Notes: generated by a model not told the origin, from the sequence alone. A DNA stretch of 64,000 nt from Sphingopyxis sp. H073 (GCF_001468395.1 NZ_LNSG01000002.1:248001-312000); one strand, 5' to 3'. Shown: positions 18,337 through 27,299, counted from the first letter of the stretch. Made by a program: numbers and translations.

Positions 18337-19362
18337 GTGAGGGCGTCGTCGAAGAGCTTGCTGGCAACGCTGCGCGGGGTGCGGCAGGAAAAGCCAGCGC
18401 TATGGCTGATGCGCCAGGCGGGGCGCTATCTTCCCGAGTATCGCGCGCTCAGGGAAACCAAGGGCGGGTTCCTCGAGCTTTGCTATGACAGCGAGGCGGC
18501 GGCCGAAGTCACGCTGCAGCCGATCCGGCGGTTCGGATTCGACGGCGCGATCCTCTTCTCGGACATTCTCGTTGTCCCGCACGCGCTGGGTCAGAAGCTA
18601 TGGTTTGAGGCAGGCGAGGGGCCGCGGCTCGCGCCCCCGCTCGTCGACAGCGCGTTGGCGTCGCTCGAGGCGATGCCGCAGCGGCTCGATCCGGTCTATG
18701 GTACCGTCGCGCGCGTCGCGGCGTCGCTGCCGGCCGAAACGACCTTCCTCGGCTTTGCGGGCAGCCCGTGGACGGTTGCGACTTATATGGTTGCGGGGCA
18801 GGGATCGAAGGACCAGGCGCAGGCGCGCCGCCTGGCATTCGGCGATCCAGTGGCGTTTCAGGCGATCATCGACGCGATCGTCGACCTGTCGGTCACCTAT
18901 CTTTCGGGCCAGATCGAGAATGGCGTCGAGGCCGTCCAGCTTTTCGACAGCTGGGCGGGGAGTCTCAGCCCCGCGCAGTTCGAACGCTGGGTGATCGCCC
19001 CCAATGCCGAGATCGTCCGCCGATTGAAGGCGCTGCATCCCGACACGCCGGTGATCGGCTTTCCGAAAGGGGCCGGGGGCAAGCTTCCAGACTATGCGAA
19101 CGAGGTCGGCGCCGATGCCATCGGTCTCGACGAGACGGTCGATCCGGTGTGGGCCGACAAGGCGCTGCCGGCGCATCTGCCGGTGCAAGGCAATCTCGAC
19201 CCGCTGGCGCTCGTGGCGGGTGGTGAAGCGCTCGATACGGCGATCGACCGCATCCTTGCGGCCTTCCCCGATCGTCCCCATATCTTCAATCTCGGTCATG
19301 GCATCGTCCCCGACACGCCGATCGCTCATGTCGAGCATCTGATCCGGCGCGTCCGTGGATAG
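18337..19362 (+). CDS. hemE: Uroporphyrinogen decarboxylase
   Basis: The 341-residue enzyme converts uroporphyrinogen III to coproporphyrinogen III in haem synthesis. WLMRQAGRYLPEYRALR is the diagnostic N-terminal motif. FSDILVVPHALG and GFAGSPWTVATYM are further conserved segments, and GNLDPLALVAG and FNLGHGIVPDTP close the active site. It starts with GTG at 18337, preceded by a purine-rich AGAAAGAGG. The gene abuts the proposed origin and is followed after nine bases by hemJ. Confidence 0.96.
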   Translation: MRASSKSLLATLRGVRQEKPALWLMRQAGRYLPEYRALRETKGGFLELCYDSEAAAEVTLQPIRRFGFDGAILFSDILVVPHALGQKLWFEAGEGPRLAPPLVDSALASLEAMPQRLDPVYGTVARVAASLPAETTFLGFAGSPWTVATYMVAGQGSKDQAQARRLAFGDPVAFQAIIDAIVDLSVTYLSGQIENGVEAVQLFDSWAGSLSPAQFERWVIAPNAEIVRRLKALHPDTPVIGFPKGAGGKLPDYANEVGADAIGLDETVDPVWADKALPAHLPVQGNLDPLALVAGGEALDTAIDRILAAFPDRPHIFNLGHGIVPDTPIAHVEHLIRRVRG

Positions 19363-19371
19363 GCGGGACTT

Positions 19372-19821
19372 ATGGAACTGGCAGGATTCTTGGGGGTGAC
19401 GATGCTTTGGGTCAAAGCCGCGCACGTCATTTTCGTGATCTTTTTCATGGCGGGCCTGTTCATGATGCCGCGCTTCTTCGTCTATCACCACCAATGCCCC
19501 GTGGGGTCGGATGAGGACAGGAAGTGGATCGAGCGCGAGGATCGCCTGCGCAAGATTATCCTGAATCCGTCGATCCTGTTCGTCTGGATCTTTGGGCTGA
19601 TGCTCGCGTTCAACGGCGATTATTGGCACGAGGGCTGGTTCATTGCCAAATTCCTGACCGTTGTCGCGCTGTCCGGCTACCATGGCTGGATGATCGGCTA
19701 TTTCAAGAAGCTGGCGAAGGGCGAGCGCCCGCTGACCGAGAGGCAACTGCGGATGCTCAACGAAGTTCCCGGCATCGCGGCAGCGCTCGTCGTCATCCTG
19801 GTGATCGTCCGTCCCTTCTAA
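19372..19821 (+). CDS. hemJ: Protoporphyrinogen IX oxidase HemJ
   Basis: The 149-residue membrane protein has four hydrophobic segments and matches HemJ, the haem-binding protoporphyrinogen oxidase that replaces HemG/HemY in many alphaproteobacteria. The conserved histidine is in WVKAAHVIFVIFFMAGLFM. FVYHHQ, ILNPSILFVWIFG and the lysine-containing WFIAKFLTVVALSGYHGWM follow. The gap to hemE is nine bases, so both haem steps are co-expressed. rho follows after about 210 bp. Confidence 0.93.
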   Translation: MELAGFLGVTMLWVKAAHVIFVIFFMAGLFMMPRFFVYHHQCPVGSDEDRKWIEREDRLRKIILNPSILFVWIFGLMLAFNGDYWHEGWFIAKFLTVVALSGYHGWMIGYFKKLAKGERPLTERQLRMLNEVPGIAAALVVILVIVRPF

Positions 19822-19862
19822 GGCTTCGGCCCTTTTGAGGTTTCGGATCGGCGCAGCCGCGA

Positions 19863-19889
19863 TTGACTTGGCTGGCGGCCGGTTATAGG
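19863..19889 (+). promoter_or_regulatory. Possible rho promoter
   Basis: TTGACT (19863-19868) is followed by TATAGG (19884-19889) with a 15-base spacer, shorter than the optimum of 17. It lies about 145 bp upstream of the rho ATG in the hemJ-rho gap. The call is weak. Confidence 0.3.
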
Positions 19890-20034
19890 GGCCGATCAAC
19901 CCCGTTTTTCAGCGGGCGGCGCCTCGATACGCCGATCTATCGATAACGGTCGTCCCACGGCCGGATAGGCACCAGCCGGTGCGACGAATTTTTTGTCCAA
20001 ATTTCTTACTGAATTTCTACCCGGAATCTATCCC

Positions 20035-21291
20035 ATGCACCTCAAAGAACTCAAAACAAAAGCGCCCGCCCAACTCGTCGAAATGGCAGAGGAATTGGGT
20101 GTCGAGGGCGCGTCGACCTTGCGCAAGCAGGACCTGATGTTCTCAATCCTGAAGGAACTCGCCGAGGAGGGCGAGGAAATCATCGGGTCGGGCACGATCG
20201 AGGTTCTCCCGGACTCGTTCGGTTTCCTGCGCTCGTCGGAGGCCAATTATCTGGCCGGCCCCGACGATATTTATGTCTCGCCCAACCAGGTCCGCAAATA
20301 TGGCCTGCGCACCGGCGACACCGTCGAGGGCGAGATCCGCGCGCCGCGCGACGGCGAGCGCTATTTTGCGCTGACCAAGCTCATCAAGGTCAATTTCGAC
20401 GATCCCGAGGCGGTGCGTCACCGGGTCAATTTCGACAATTTGACCCCGCTCTATCCGAACCAGAAGCTGTCGCTCGACACCGTCGATCCGACCGTCAAGG
20501 ACAAGTCGGCACGGGTGATCGACCTCGTCAGCCCGCAGGGCAAGGGCCAGCGCGCGCTGATCGTCGCGCCGCCGCGCACGGGTAAGACGGTGCTGCTCCA
20601 GAATATCGCCAAGGCGATCACCGACAACCATCCCGAGGTTTACCTCATCGTCCTCCTCGTCGACGAACGTCCCGAGGAAGTCACCGACATGCAGCGCAGC
20701 GTGAAGGGCGAGGTCGTATCCTCGACCTTCGACGAACCCGCGACGCGCCACGTCCAGGTTGCCGAAATGGTGATCGAAAAGGCGAAGCGCCTGGTCGAGC
20801 ACAAGAAGGACGTCGTGATCCTGCTCGATTCGATCACACGCCTCGGCCGCGCCTACAACACCGTGGTACCCTCGTCGGGCAAGGTGCTGACCGGCGGTGT
20901 CGACGCCAACGCGCTCCAGCGTCCGAAGCGCTTCTTCGGCGCCGCGCGAAACATCGAGGAAGGCGGTTCGCTGTCGATCATCGCGACCGCGCTGATCGAT
21001 ACCGGCAGCCGCATGGATGAAGTCATCTTCGAAGAATTCAAGGGCACGGGTAACTCGGAAATCGTGCTCGACCGCAAGGTCGCCGACAAGCGCATCTTCC
21101 CGTCGCTCGACGTCGGCAAGTCGGGCACCCGCAAGGAAGAACTGCTCGTCGAGAAGGACAAGCTCAGCAAGATGTGGGTGCTTCGCCGTATCCTCATGCA
21201 GATGGGGACGGTCGACGCGATGGAATTCCTGCTCGACAAGATCAAGGATTCCAAGACCAACGAAGATTTCTTCGACAGCATGAACCAGTAA
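20035..21291 (+). CDS. rho: Transcription termination factor Rho
   Basis: The 418-residue protein is a standard Rho hexameric helicase. [21 protein letters not shown] starts the N-terminal domain. The cold-shock-like RNA-binding domain contains [20 protein letters not shown]. The Walker A segment [12 protein letters not shown] is at about residues 178-189, with [16 protein letters not shown] further on. ATG 20035 is preferred over an upstream TTG (19993) because homologues start at MHLKELK. The roughly 210-bp leader is long, as expected for a gene often autoregulated by its own product. Confidence 0.97.
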   Translation: MHLKELKTKAPAQLVEMAEELGVEGASTLRKQDLMFSILKELAEEGEEIIGSGTIEVLPDSFGFLRSSEANYLAGPDDIYVSPNQVRKYGLRTGDTVEGEIRAPRDGERYFALTKLIKVNFDDPEAVRHRVNFDNLTPLYPNQKLSLDTVDPTVKDKSARVIDLVSPQGKGQRALIVAPPRTGKTVLLQNIAKAITDNHPEVYLIVLLVDERPEEVTDMQRSVKGEVVSSTFDEPATRHVQVAEMVIEKAKRLVEHKKDVVILLDSITRLGRAYNTVVPSSGKVLTGGVDANALQRPKRFFGAARNIEEGGSLSIIATALIDTGSRMDEVIFEEFKGTGNSEIVLDRKVADKRIFPSLDVGKSGTRKEELLVEKDKLSKMWVLRRILMQMGTVDAMEFLLDKIKDSKTNEDFFDSMNQ

Positions 21292-21300
21292 GCCGGCAAA

Positions 21301-21594
21301 ATGGCCGTCATCGAACACGCCTTGCTTCCCGTTCGTGCGGGAAGCGAAGCCGGGTTCGAGGCGGCCTTTGCCGAGGCGCGGCCACTGATCGAGGCTTCGC
21401 CGGGATTTATCTCGATCGAAATTCGCCGCCCGACAGGAACCGGACAGCCTTATCTGCTTTTGGCAGAATGGAGGTCGATTGCGGATCATCGGGACGGCTT
21501 CCGGCAATCGGACCGCTACCAGCAATGGCGGACGTTGCTGCATCGCTTTTATGACCCTATGCCAGAGGTCAGCTATTTCGGAGAGCCACTGTGA
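21301..21594 (+). CDS. Antibiotic biosynthesis monooxygenase (ABM) domain protein
   Basis: The 97-residue protein is a single ABM/YgiN-like ferredoxin-fold domain: MAVIEHALLPVRAGSEAGFEAAF, SPGFISIEIRRP and YLLLAEWRSIADH. Such proteins range from quinol monooxygenases to haem-degrading or purely binding proteins. No haem ligand pattern is clear, so the function stays open. It begins nine bases after rho and overlaps the terC-like gene (GTGA). Confidence 0.8.
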   Translation: MAVIEHALLPVRAGSEAGFEAAFAEARPLIEASPGFISIEIRRPTGTGQPYLLLAEWRSIADHRDGFRQSDRYQQWRTLLHRFYDPMPEVSYFGEPL

Positions 21595-22316
21595 TCCTGG
21601 AAATCTTGACCCATGCCGGCGCAGCGGCGAGCGGCTTTGGCGGCCCCGGCGATATCTGGGCCGCGATCGTCAAGGATTTCTCCAACATCTCATCGCCAGC
21701 GGCTTTCTCGGCCTTTCTCCAGGTGCTGATGATCGACATCGTACTCGCGGGCGACAATGCGATCGTCGTCGGGGCGCTCGCCGCGGGGCTTCCCGCCGAC
21801 CAGCGCAAGAAGGTGATCCTGATCGGCGTGCTCGCGGCGCTGGTGCTCCGTATCGCCTTCGCGCTCGTCGTGACGCAGCTCATGCAGATCGTCGGCCTGA
21901 TCTTCGTCGGCGGACTGCTGTTGATCTGGGTCGCGTGGAAGATGTGGCGCGAGCTGCGCGAAGGTGCGCATTCGGCAGGTTCGCCCGAGATCGAGGGTGA
22001 CGAGCATTCGGGGCTCAAGCCTGCCAAGAGCTTTGCTGCCGCCGCGTGGGCGGTCGCGATTGCCGATGTGTCGATGAGCCTCGACAATGTCCTTGCGGTT
22101 GCCGGAGCGGCGCGCGAGCATCCGGGGATCCTGATCGTCGGGCTGATCTTCGCGGTCGCGCTGATGGGCCTCGCAGCGAATGTCATCGCCAAATATATCG
22201 AGCGCTATCGCTGGATTGCCTACATCGGGCTCGCCGTGATCCTCTATGTCGCGGTGAAGATGATCTACGAGGGCTGGATCGATCCCGGCGTTGGGATCGG
22301 AACGCTGTTCGGCTAG
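21591..22316 (+). CDS. TerC/YjbE family integral membrane protein
   Basis: The 241-residue protein has about seven membrane segments. The family signature acidic motifs lie in MIDIVLAGDNAIVVGALAAG and ADVSMSLDNVLAVAGAAREH. TerC proteins are metal (mainly manganese) exporters or help metalate exported proteins. It starts with GTG 21591, which overlaps the ABM stop. A strong intrinsic terminator follows six bases after its stop codon. Confidence 0.9.
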   Translation: MILEILTHAGAAASGFGGPGDIWAAIVKDFSNISSPAAFSAFLQVLMIDIVLAGDNAIVVGALAAGLPADQRKKVILIGVLAALVLRIAFALVVTQLMQIVGLIFVGGLLLIWVAWKMWRELREGAHSAGSPEIEGDEHSGLKPAKSFAAAAWAVAIADVSMSLDNVLAVAGAAREHPGILIVGLIFAVALMGLAANVIAKYIERYRWIAYIGLAVILYVAVKMIYEGWIDPGVGIGTLFG

Positions 22317-22322
22317 AAAAGG

Positions 22323-22354
22323 AAAAGCCAGTCCTTCGCGGGGCTGGCTTTTTT
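22323..22354 (+). terminator. Rho-independent terminator after the TerC gene
   Basis: Arms 22323-22334 and 22341-22352 form a 12-bp stem with one G-T pair and a TTCGCG loop, ending in a T-run of six. It closes the rho-ABM-TerC unit. Confidence 0.9.
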
Positions 22355-22379
22355 CCCAACGGCTCCCCATTTGACGCTC

Positions 22380-22781
22380 ATGCCCCCGCTTCACATGACC
22401 CGCGTCGCCGTCGGCTGCGCCGACTATCCGGCGCTTCAGGCGCGGATCGCAAACTTTGCGCAAGCCAGCGAAGTTCGTTTCACGACGCGGTTCAAACCCA
22501 AGCGCGCCGACGAACTGATCGGCGGCAAGCTCCACTTTATCGTGAAGCACACGCTGGTCGGGCGGGTCGAGATATTGCGGTTCGACGATCGCGATGACGG
22601 GCGCATCGATATCGTCTGCGCCGCCCAACTTGAACGCGTGCATCCGCAACCGAAGCGTGCGCATCAGGGCTGGCGCTATCTGACCGATGCAGACGCGCCG
22701 AAGGGCGTCGATGACGCGAGCGGGCTTGGTGAGCTGCCGCCCGAATTGTATCGCGAACTCGCTGAACTCAGCCTTATCTAG
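22380..22781 (+). CDS. DUF1489 family protein
   Basis: The 133-residue protein matches the alphaproteobacterial DUF1489 family. RVAVGCADYPALQARIA is the family N-terminus. RFKPKRADELIGGKLHFIVKH and the C-terminal GWRYLTDADAPKGVDD are strongly conserved. The function is unknown; the basic, lysine-rich core hints at nucleic-acid contact, which is inference. ATG 22380 is preferred over the upstream TTG 22371. It is convergent with the glutamate-synthase-like gene, overlapping it by four bases. Confidence 0.85.
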   Translation: MPPLHMTRVAVGCADYPALQARIANFAQASEVRFTTRFKPKRADELIGGKLHFIVKHTLVGRVEILRFDDRDDGRIDIVCAAQLERVHPQPKRAHQGWRYLTDADAPKGVDDASGLGELPPELYRELAELSLI

Positions 22782-24355
22782 AGGGCGGCGCGAAAGCTGT
22801 TGGCGCGTGCCATCGCCCAGTAACGCGCACCCGATACCGAGTCCGGATCGTCGAGCAGCACGCCGCGATCATAGAATTTATAGATACGATCGATCGAATC
22901 CGAGCGAGCCGAATTGAGCCGTTCGTGCAGGTGATGCGGCCGGATCTGCCAGGGGCTGTCGAGCCCCATCGCGCAGCTGATGTCCCAGAGCGCCGACACT
23001 GTGGCGGCCTGAAAGCGGCGAACCCGTTCGGCCTTGTCCTCGACCACGAGCCCGCGCTGGCGGCCGGGATCCTGTGTCGCGACGCCTGTCGGGCATTTGT
23101 CGGTGTGGCACTTGAGCGACTGGACGCATCCCAATGTGAACATGAAGGCGCGCGCGGCATTCGACCAGTCGGCGCCAAGCGCGCAGTTCATCGCAAGCCC
23201 TGCGCCCGAGTGGACCTTCCCCGACGCCGCCAGCTTCACCTCCTCCTTGAGTCCGCAGCCGACGAGTGCATTGCGCACGAAAATGAGGCCTTCGCGCAGC
23301 GGCATGCCAAGGCTGTTCGAAAACTCGATCGGGGCAGCGCCCGTGCCGCCTTCGGCCCCGTCGACGACGATATAATCGAGGCGGATGCCGGTCTCGATCA
23401 TTGCCTTCATGACGGCATAAACTTCATGCGGCTGGCCGACGCAGAGTTTGATCCCGACGGGCTTGCCGCCCGACAATTCGCGCAGTTTCGCGGCCCATTC
23501 GACCAGTTCGATCGGGGTCGCAAAGGCGGAATGGGTGGCGGGCGAAACGCAGTCATGGCCTTTGGGGACGCCGCGGGTCGCAGCAATCTCGGCACTGACC
23601 TTCGCGCCGGGAAGAACACCGCCGTGCCCCGGCTTCGCGCCCTGGCTCAGCTTGATCTCGATCATCTTTATCTGATTATCGGTTGCGCGATCGCGAAAGC
23701 GATCGGGATCGAAGCGACCGGCATCGTCGCGGCAGCCGAAATAGCCGCTGCCAAGCTCCCAGACAATGTCGCCGCCGTGGATGCGATGGTAGGGGCTGAA
23801 GCCGCCTTCGCCGGTATCGTGATAAAAGCTGCCGAGCTTCGCACCCCGATTGAGCGCCTCGATCGCGTTCGCGCCGAGCGATCCGAAGCTCATCGCCGAG
23901 ATATTGAGCAAGGCGGCGTCGTAAGGCTGCGAACATTGCGTGCTGCCGACCTTCACCCGCTGCGCCCGATCGGCGTGTGGCGTCGGTGCCATGCTGTGGC
24001 TCATCCACTCATATTCGTCCGAATAGACGTCAAGCTCGGTGCCGAACGGATGACTGTCGAGCTCACCCTTGGCGCGCGCGTAGACGATGTCGCGTTCGGT
24101 ACGTGCAAAGGGGCGGCCGTCGAGTGGCCCTTCGACAACATACGAATAGAGAAACGGGCGCAGCTCCTCGAACAGCCAGCGGATGCGCGCGATCAGCGGG
24201 AAGTTGCGGCGGAGGCTGTGGTGCTGTTGGACGCTGTCGTAGATGGCGACCAGCAGCAGCGGGATCCACAACAGTAGCGTCCAGCGCGCTGGCGCCCACC
24301 AGCCCGCCAGTGCGATCGCGACGATGAGGATCGGATAGGCGATCAGCCGGAGCAT
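22778..24355 (-). CDS. FMN-binding glutamate synthase family protein, membrane-anchored
   Basis: The 525-residue protein starts with two hydrophobic segments (about 4-42). A GltS central FMN-binding TIM barrel follows. KPGHGGVLPGAKVS, RGVPKGHDCVSP and the flavin-binding VVDGAEGGTGAAP are clear. The 3Fe-4S cysteines lie in GCVQSLKCHTDKCPTG, near residues 437-452. It lacks the amidotransferase domain of full-length GltB, so ammonia or another partner must supply nitrogen if it makes glutamate at all; some relatives act on other substrates. It follows the SnoaL-like gene by 15 bp. Confidence 0.9.
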   Translation of the reverse strand: MLRLIAYPILIVAIALAGWWAPARWTLLLWIPLLLVAIYDSVQQHHSLRRNFPLIARIRWLFEELRPFLYSYVVEGPLDGRPFARTERDIVYARAKGELDSHPFGTELDVYSDEYEWMSHSMAPTPHADRAQRVKVGSTQCSQPYDAALLNISAMSFGSLGANAIEALNRGAKLGSFYHDTGEGGFSPYHRIHGGDIVWELGSGYFGCRDDAGRFDPDRFRDRATDNQIKMIEIKLSQGAKPGHGGVLPGAKVSAEIAATRGVPKGHDCVSPATHSAFATPIELVEWAAKLRELSGGKPVGIKLCVGQPHEVYAVMKAMIETGIRLDYIVVDGAEGGTGAAPIEFSNSLGMPLREGLIFVRNALVGCGLKEEVKLAASGKVHSGAGLAMNCALGADWSNAARAFMFTLGCVQSLKCHTDKCPTGVATQDPGRQRGLVVEDKAERVRRFQAATVSALWDISCAMGLDSPWQIRPHHLHERLNSARSDSIDRIYKFYDRGVLLDDPDSVSGARYWAMARANSFRAAL

Positions 24356-24370
24356 CGCTTGCGAGCCGGA

Positions 24371-24769
24371 CTAGCTTGCCTGCGCCGCGAGCATGGCGGC
24401 CATCTTCTCCCACACCTTGTTGATTGCCTTGAGCGGACGAACCATCACCTTGAAATCTTCAATTTTTCCTTCGTCGTTCCAGCGGATGATGTCGACACCG
24501 TTGATCTGGATGCCGTCTAGTTCGCTTTGGAATTCGAGCATCGCCTGGTCGCCGTCGACGATCTCGCGCAGATAGCGGAAATCATCGCCGCCAAGGACGT
24601 GGCTTGCAGCGTGGAGATAAGCGAAGACCTTGTCGCGGCCCTCCTGCGGCGTGTGGACCACGGGCGAGTGGAACACCGCATCCTCCGCAAGCAGGTCGCG
24701 TAGAGCCTGCGGATCGCCGCCGCCCGCCATATAGGCGTGCCAGGCGGCGAGACCGGGGTGGCGGCTCAC
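24371..24769 (-). CDS. SnoaL-like / NTF2-fold protein
   Basis: The 132-residue protein has the NTF2-like cone fold pattern: LAAWHAYMAGGGDPQALRDLLAEDAVFHSP, HAASHVLGGDDFRYLREI and FQSELDGIQINGVDIIRWNDEGKI. Members are isomerases, hydrolases or non-catalytic binding proteins; none of these can be assigned. Translation begins at GTG 24769, which overlaps the stop of the dienelactone hydrolase gene by four bases. Much longer in-frame extensions run through that gene and are not real. Confidence 0.8.
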   Translation of the reverse strand: MSRHPGLAAWHAYMAGGGDPQALRDLLAEDAVFHSPVVHTPQEGRDKVFAYLHAASHVLGGDDFRYLREIVDGDQAMLEFQSELDGIQINGVDIIRWNDEGKIEDFKVMVRPLKAINKVWEKMAAMLAAQAS

Positions 24770-25464
24770 GCGAGATGCTCGGCGAAGAAAGCGCGGGTGC
24801 GGCTGTCGGCGAGCTGCGCACCAGCCTCGTCGCGGCGGTTGCCGCTCGTTGCGGCGAACCCGTGGTCGAGCCCTTCGTAGTCGTGGAGCGTGACCTTGGG
24901 GTTCGGATCGAGGCCTTCGTGCATCTTCGCCTGTGCTTCGGGCCCGACGAGATGGTCGGCGGTCGGCACATGGAGCATCAGCGGGTGCGCGATCGCGTGG
25001 CTTTCGTTCAGCATCTGGTCGATCATGACGCCATAATAGCCGACCGAGGCGTTGATGTCGGTGCGCGCGGCGGTCATGTAGGCGAGGCGGCCGCCGAGGC
25101 AGAAGCCCACACACCCCACTTTGTTTGTGCCTTGCGCATGGAGCCAGCGGATCGCGGCTTCGATATCCTTCACGCCGAGGTCGGCATCATATTGGCCGAA
25201 ATAGCCGAACGCTTCCTGAAGCTCGGCCTCGACATCGGGATCGAGTTCGACGCCGGGGGCGAAGCGCCAGAAAAGGTCGGGGGCGATCGCGAGATAGCCC
25301 TCAGCCGCCCAATCGTCGCATTTCTCGCGGATGCCGGCGTTCACACCGAAGATTTCGGGAATGACGATGATCGCGCGCGACGAATCGGCGTCGGGGCGCG
25401 CGACATAGGCTGGGATATCGCCTTCGCCGTCGAGTGCGGGGATGGTGATGTTCGTCGCGGACAT
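24766..25464 (-). CDS. Dienelactone hydrolase family protein
   Basis: The 232-residue alpha/beta hydrolase has the dienelactone hydrolase signature with a cysteine nucleophile in VGFCLGGRLAYM. VIPEIFGVNAGIRE is the conserved N-terminal part. The acid and base are likely in the ADHLVGP and GLDHGFAAT segments. Family members open lactones in aromatic degradation or cleave various esters. ATG 25464 (MSATNIT) is chosen by homology. It heads a minus-strand operon with the SnoaL-like and glutamate-synthase-like genes. Confidence 0.88.
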   Translation of the reverse strand: MSATNITIPALDGEGDIPAYVARPDADSSRAIIVIPEIFGVNAGIREKCDDWAAEGYLAIAPDLFWRFAPGVELDPDVEAELQEAFGYFGQYDADLGVKDIEAAIRWLHAQGTNKVGCVGFCLGGRLAYMTAARTDINASVGYYGVMIDQMLNESHAIAHPLMLHVPTADHLVGPEAQAKMHEGLDPNPKVTLHDYEGLDHGFAATSGNRRDEAGAQLADSRTRAFFAEHLA

Positions 25465-25561
25465 GGGGAAGCTCCTGACTCTTGCCAACTGGGAGGGAAA
25501 GCGCGAAGCTAGCCGCCGTCAGGGCGCGGCTCAAGCGCCGAAAGGGGCGAAAGGCACGGCG

Positions 25562-25849
25562 ATGAAATTCAATATCGAGATCGATTGCACGCCGGAGGAA
25601 GCGCGGCGGCTGTTCGGGCTTCCCGACCTCGAGCCGCTGCACGATATCTACCTGAGCCGCGTGAAGGAGCTGATGGCCAAGGGAATAACCCCCGACGTGG
25701 TGCAGCAAATGGTCAAGACGTGGGTGCCGATGGGCGGCAGCGGGCTTGAACTCGTCCAGTCGCTGCTCGGCCAGTTCGGCGGTGGGCTGATGGGCGGATC
25801 GCCGAAATCGAACGACGACGACAAAGGCTCCAAGGGGCGCAAGAGCTGA
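25562..25849 (+). CDS. DUF6489 family protein
   Basis: The 95-residue protein begins MKFNIEIDCTPEEARRLFGLPDL, a pattern I recognise from the sphingomonad DUF6489 family. It has a predicted helical middle (ELMAKGITPDVVQQMVKTWVPMG), a glycine-rich stretch and a charged tail. The function is unknown. Its TGA stop overlaps a CTG that is the only plausible initiation codon of mnmE, so the two genes are probably translationally coupled. Confidence 0.75.
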   Translation: MKFNIEIDCTPEEARRLFGLPDLEPLHDIYLSRVKELMAKGITPDVVQQMVKTWVPMGGSGLELVQSLLGQFGGGLMGGSPKSNDDDKGSKGRKS

Positions 25850-27177
25850 GCCAGGATGCAGCGAGTGACACGATTTTCGCGTTGTCGAGCGGGATGCCGC
25901 CGGCAGCGATCGGCGTCGTGCGGATCAGCGGGTCGCGGGCAGCGGAAGCGCTGACCGCGCTCGCCGGGCGGTTGCCCGAGCCGCGGCGGGCTTCGCTGGC
26001 GTCGCTGAAAGACGCGGCGGGCGCACCGCTCGATCGGGCGCTGGTCCTGTGGTTTCCGGGGCCGGCGACGGCGACGGGCGAGGATCTTGCCGAACTTCAT
26101 CTTCACGGCGGCCGCGCAGTGGTCGCCGCGGTCGAGGCGGCTTTGGCGGCGTTGCCGGGGCTGCGCCATGCAGCGCCGGGTGAGTTCACCCGGCGGGCTT
26201 TCCTGAACGGCCGGATCGATCTGGCGGAGGCCGAGGGGCTCGCGGACCTGCTTGCGGCGGAGACCGAGAGCCAGCGGGTGCAGGCGCTGGGGCTGGCGAG
26301 CGGGCATGTGTCGCGTGCGGTTGCCGGTTGGCAGGATCGGCTGCTCGCGCTGATGGCGGGGGCAGAGGCCGAGCTCAATTTTGCCGATGAGGATGATGTC
26401 GAAGTTTACGAAGGTGCCGCGCAGCGTTTGATCGAGGGGATGGCCGAGCTGGGGGCGGAGCTCGGCGCATGGTTGGCGCGGCCCGCGGCGGAGGTGATTG
26501 CCGAGGGACTGTCGGTGGTGATCGCGGGGCCGCCCAATGCCGGAAAATCAACCCTGATCAATGCCTTGGCGCAGCGTGAACTGGCGATCGTGTCGCCGGT
26601 CGCGGGGACGACGCGCGATGTGATCGAGACGCCGCTCGCGCTTGACGGGATTGCGATGCGCTTTTCGGACACGGCGGGGATTCGCGCCGAGGGTGCCGAC
26701 GCGATCGAGGCGATCGGGATCGACCGGGCGAAGGCGGCCGTCGATGCCGCGGACATATTGCTGTGGCTGGGACCGCCAAAAGACGTCCCCGAGCATCCGC
26801 GCGCGATCCTGATCGCGGCGCAGGCCGACCGCTGGCGCGGCGACGCGGCGGCCGAGGCCGACGCCGCGCGATGCGACCTGAGCCTGTCGGCGGCGACGGG
26901 CGAGGGGATGGACAGGCTCCACGCCTATATCGTCGAGATGGCGCGGACCTTGCTGCCGCGCGAGGGCGAGGCGGCGCTGCGCCAGCGGCAGCGCGCGGCG
27001 CTTGCCGAAGCAAAACAATGGCTTACGATCGAATCGGGCACGCGCGAGGCCGGCGATCTGATCCTGATCGCCGAGCGGCTGCGGCTCGCCGCGACCGCAC
27101 TTGACCGGATCACCGGACGCGCGGGGGTCGAGGATATGCTCGATGCCTTGTTCGGGCGTTTCTGTATCGGGAAATGA
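25846..27177 (+). CDS. mnmE: tRNA modification GTPase MnmE
   Basis: MnmE works with MnmG to make 5-carboxymethylaminomethyl-uridine at tRNA position 34. The conserved N-terminal strand SDTIFALSSG is encoded upstream of the first in-frame TTG (25882) and ATG (25894). The only candidate start before it is CTG 25846, inside the stop of the preceding gene and after an AAGGGG purine run; this gives 443 residues. The GTPase P-loop GPPNAGKSTL and DTAGIR are present. The C-terminal FCIGK carries the essential cysteine. The start codon is inference; the protein identity is firm. Confidence 0.88.
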   Translation: MSQDAASDTIFALSSGMPPAAIGVVRISGSRAAEALTALAGRLPEPRRASLASLKDAAGAPLDRALVLWFPGPATATGEDLAELHLHGGRAVVAAVEAALAALPGLRHAAPGEFTRRAFLNGRIDLAEAEGLADLLAAETESQRVQALGLASGHVSRAVAGWQDRLLALMAGAEAELNFADEDDVEVYEGAAQRLIEGMAELGAELGAWLARPAAEVIAEGLSVVIAGPPNAGKSTLINALAQRELAIVSPVAGTTRDVIETPLALDGIAMRFSDTAGIRAEGADAIEAIGIDRAKAAVDAADILLWLGPPKDVPEHPRAILIAAQADRWRGDAAAEADAARCDLSLSAATGEGMDRLHAYIVEMARTLLPREGEAALRQRQRAALAEAKQWLTIESGTREAGDLILIAERLRLAATALDRITGRAGVEDMLDALFGRFCIGK

Positions 27178-27193
27178 TGTTCCACGTGGAACA
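27178..27193. other. parS site 1
   Basis: TGTTCCACGTGGAACA is a perfect 16-bp palindrome of the chromosomal parS class. It lies immediately after the mnmE stop, about 3.3 kb upstream of parA. It is the likely ParB loading site. Confidence 0.88.
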
Positions 27194-27227
27194 GATTATT
27201 CCGCAGGGCTGCGCGTAAGCGCGAATT

Positions 27228-27299
27228 TCTCACACAAAGACACAAAGATGGCGCGTTTACCCGCGGCCCGACGCGCCATCTTTGTGTCTTTGTGTGAGA
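27228..27299. repeat. Large perfect hairpin between mnmE and mnmG
   Basis: The 29-base arms 27228-27256 and 27271-27299 are exact complements around a 14-base loop. The arm core CACAAAGACACAAAGATGG is repeated in degenerate form at about 29685-29740 upstream of rsmG. It is followed at 27356-27384 by a second element shared with 29753-29781. It looks like a dispersed palindromic repeat rather than a terminator, since no T-run follows. Confidence 0.8.

Noticed and set aside
20143..21543. A 466-codon open frame opposite rho
   Set aside because: It is antisense to an unmistakable rho gene and has no protein-like features.
24770..25114. A 247-residue N-terminally extended SnoaL-like protein
   Set aside because: The extension reads through the dienelactone hydrolase gene in another frame and is Arg/Pro-rich; GTG 24769 gives a normal-length domain.
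25894..27177. mnmE starting at ATG 25894
   Set aside because: This would remove the conserved N-terminal strand TIFALSSG, which is encoded upstream in the same frame.
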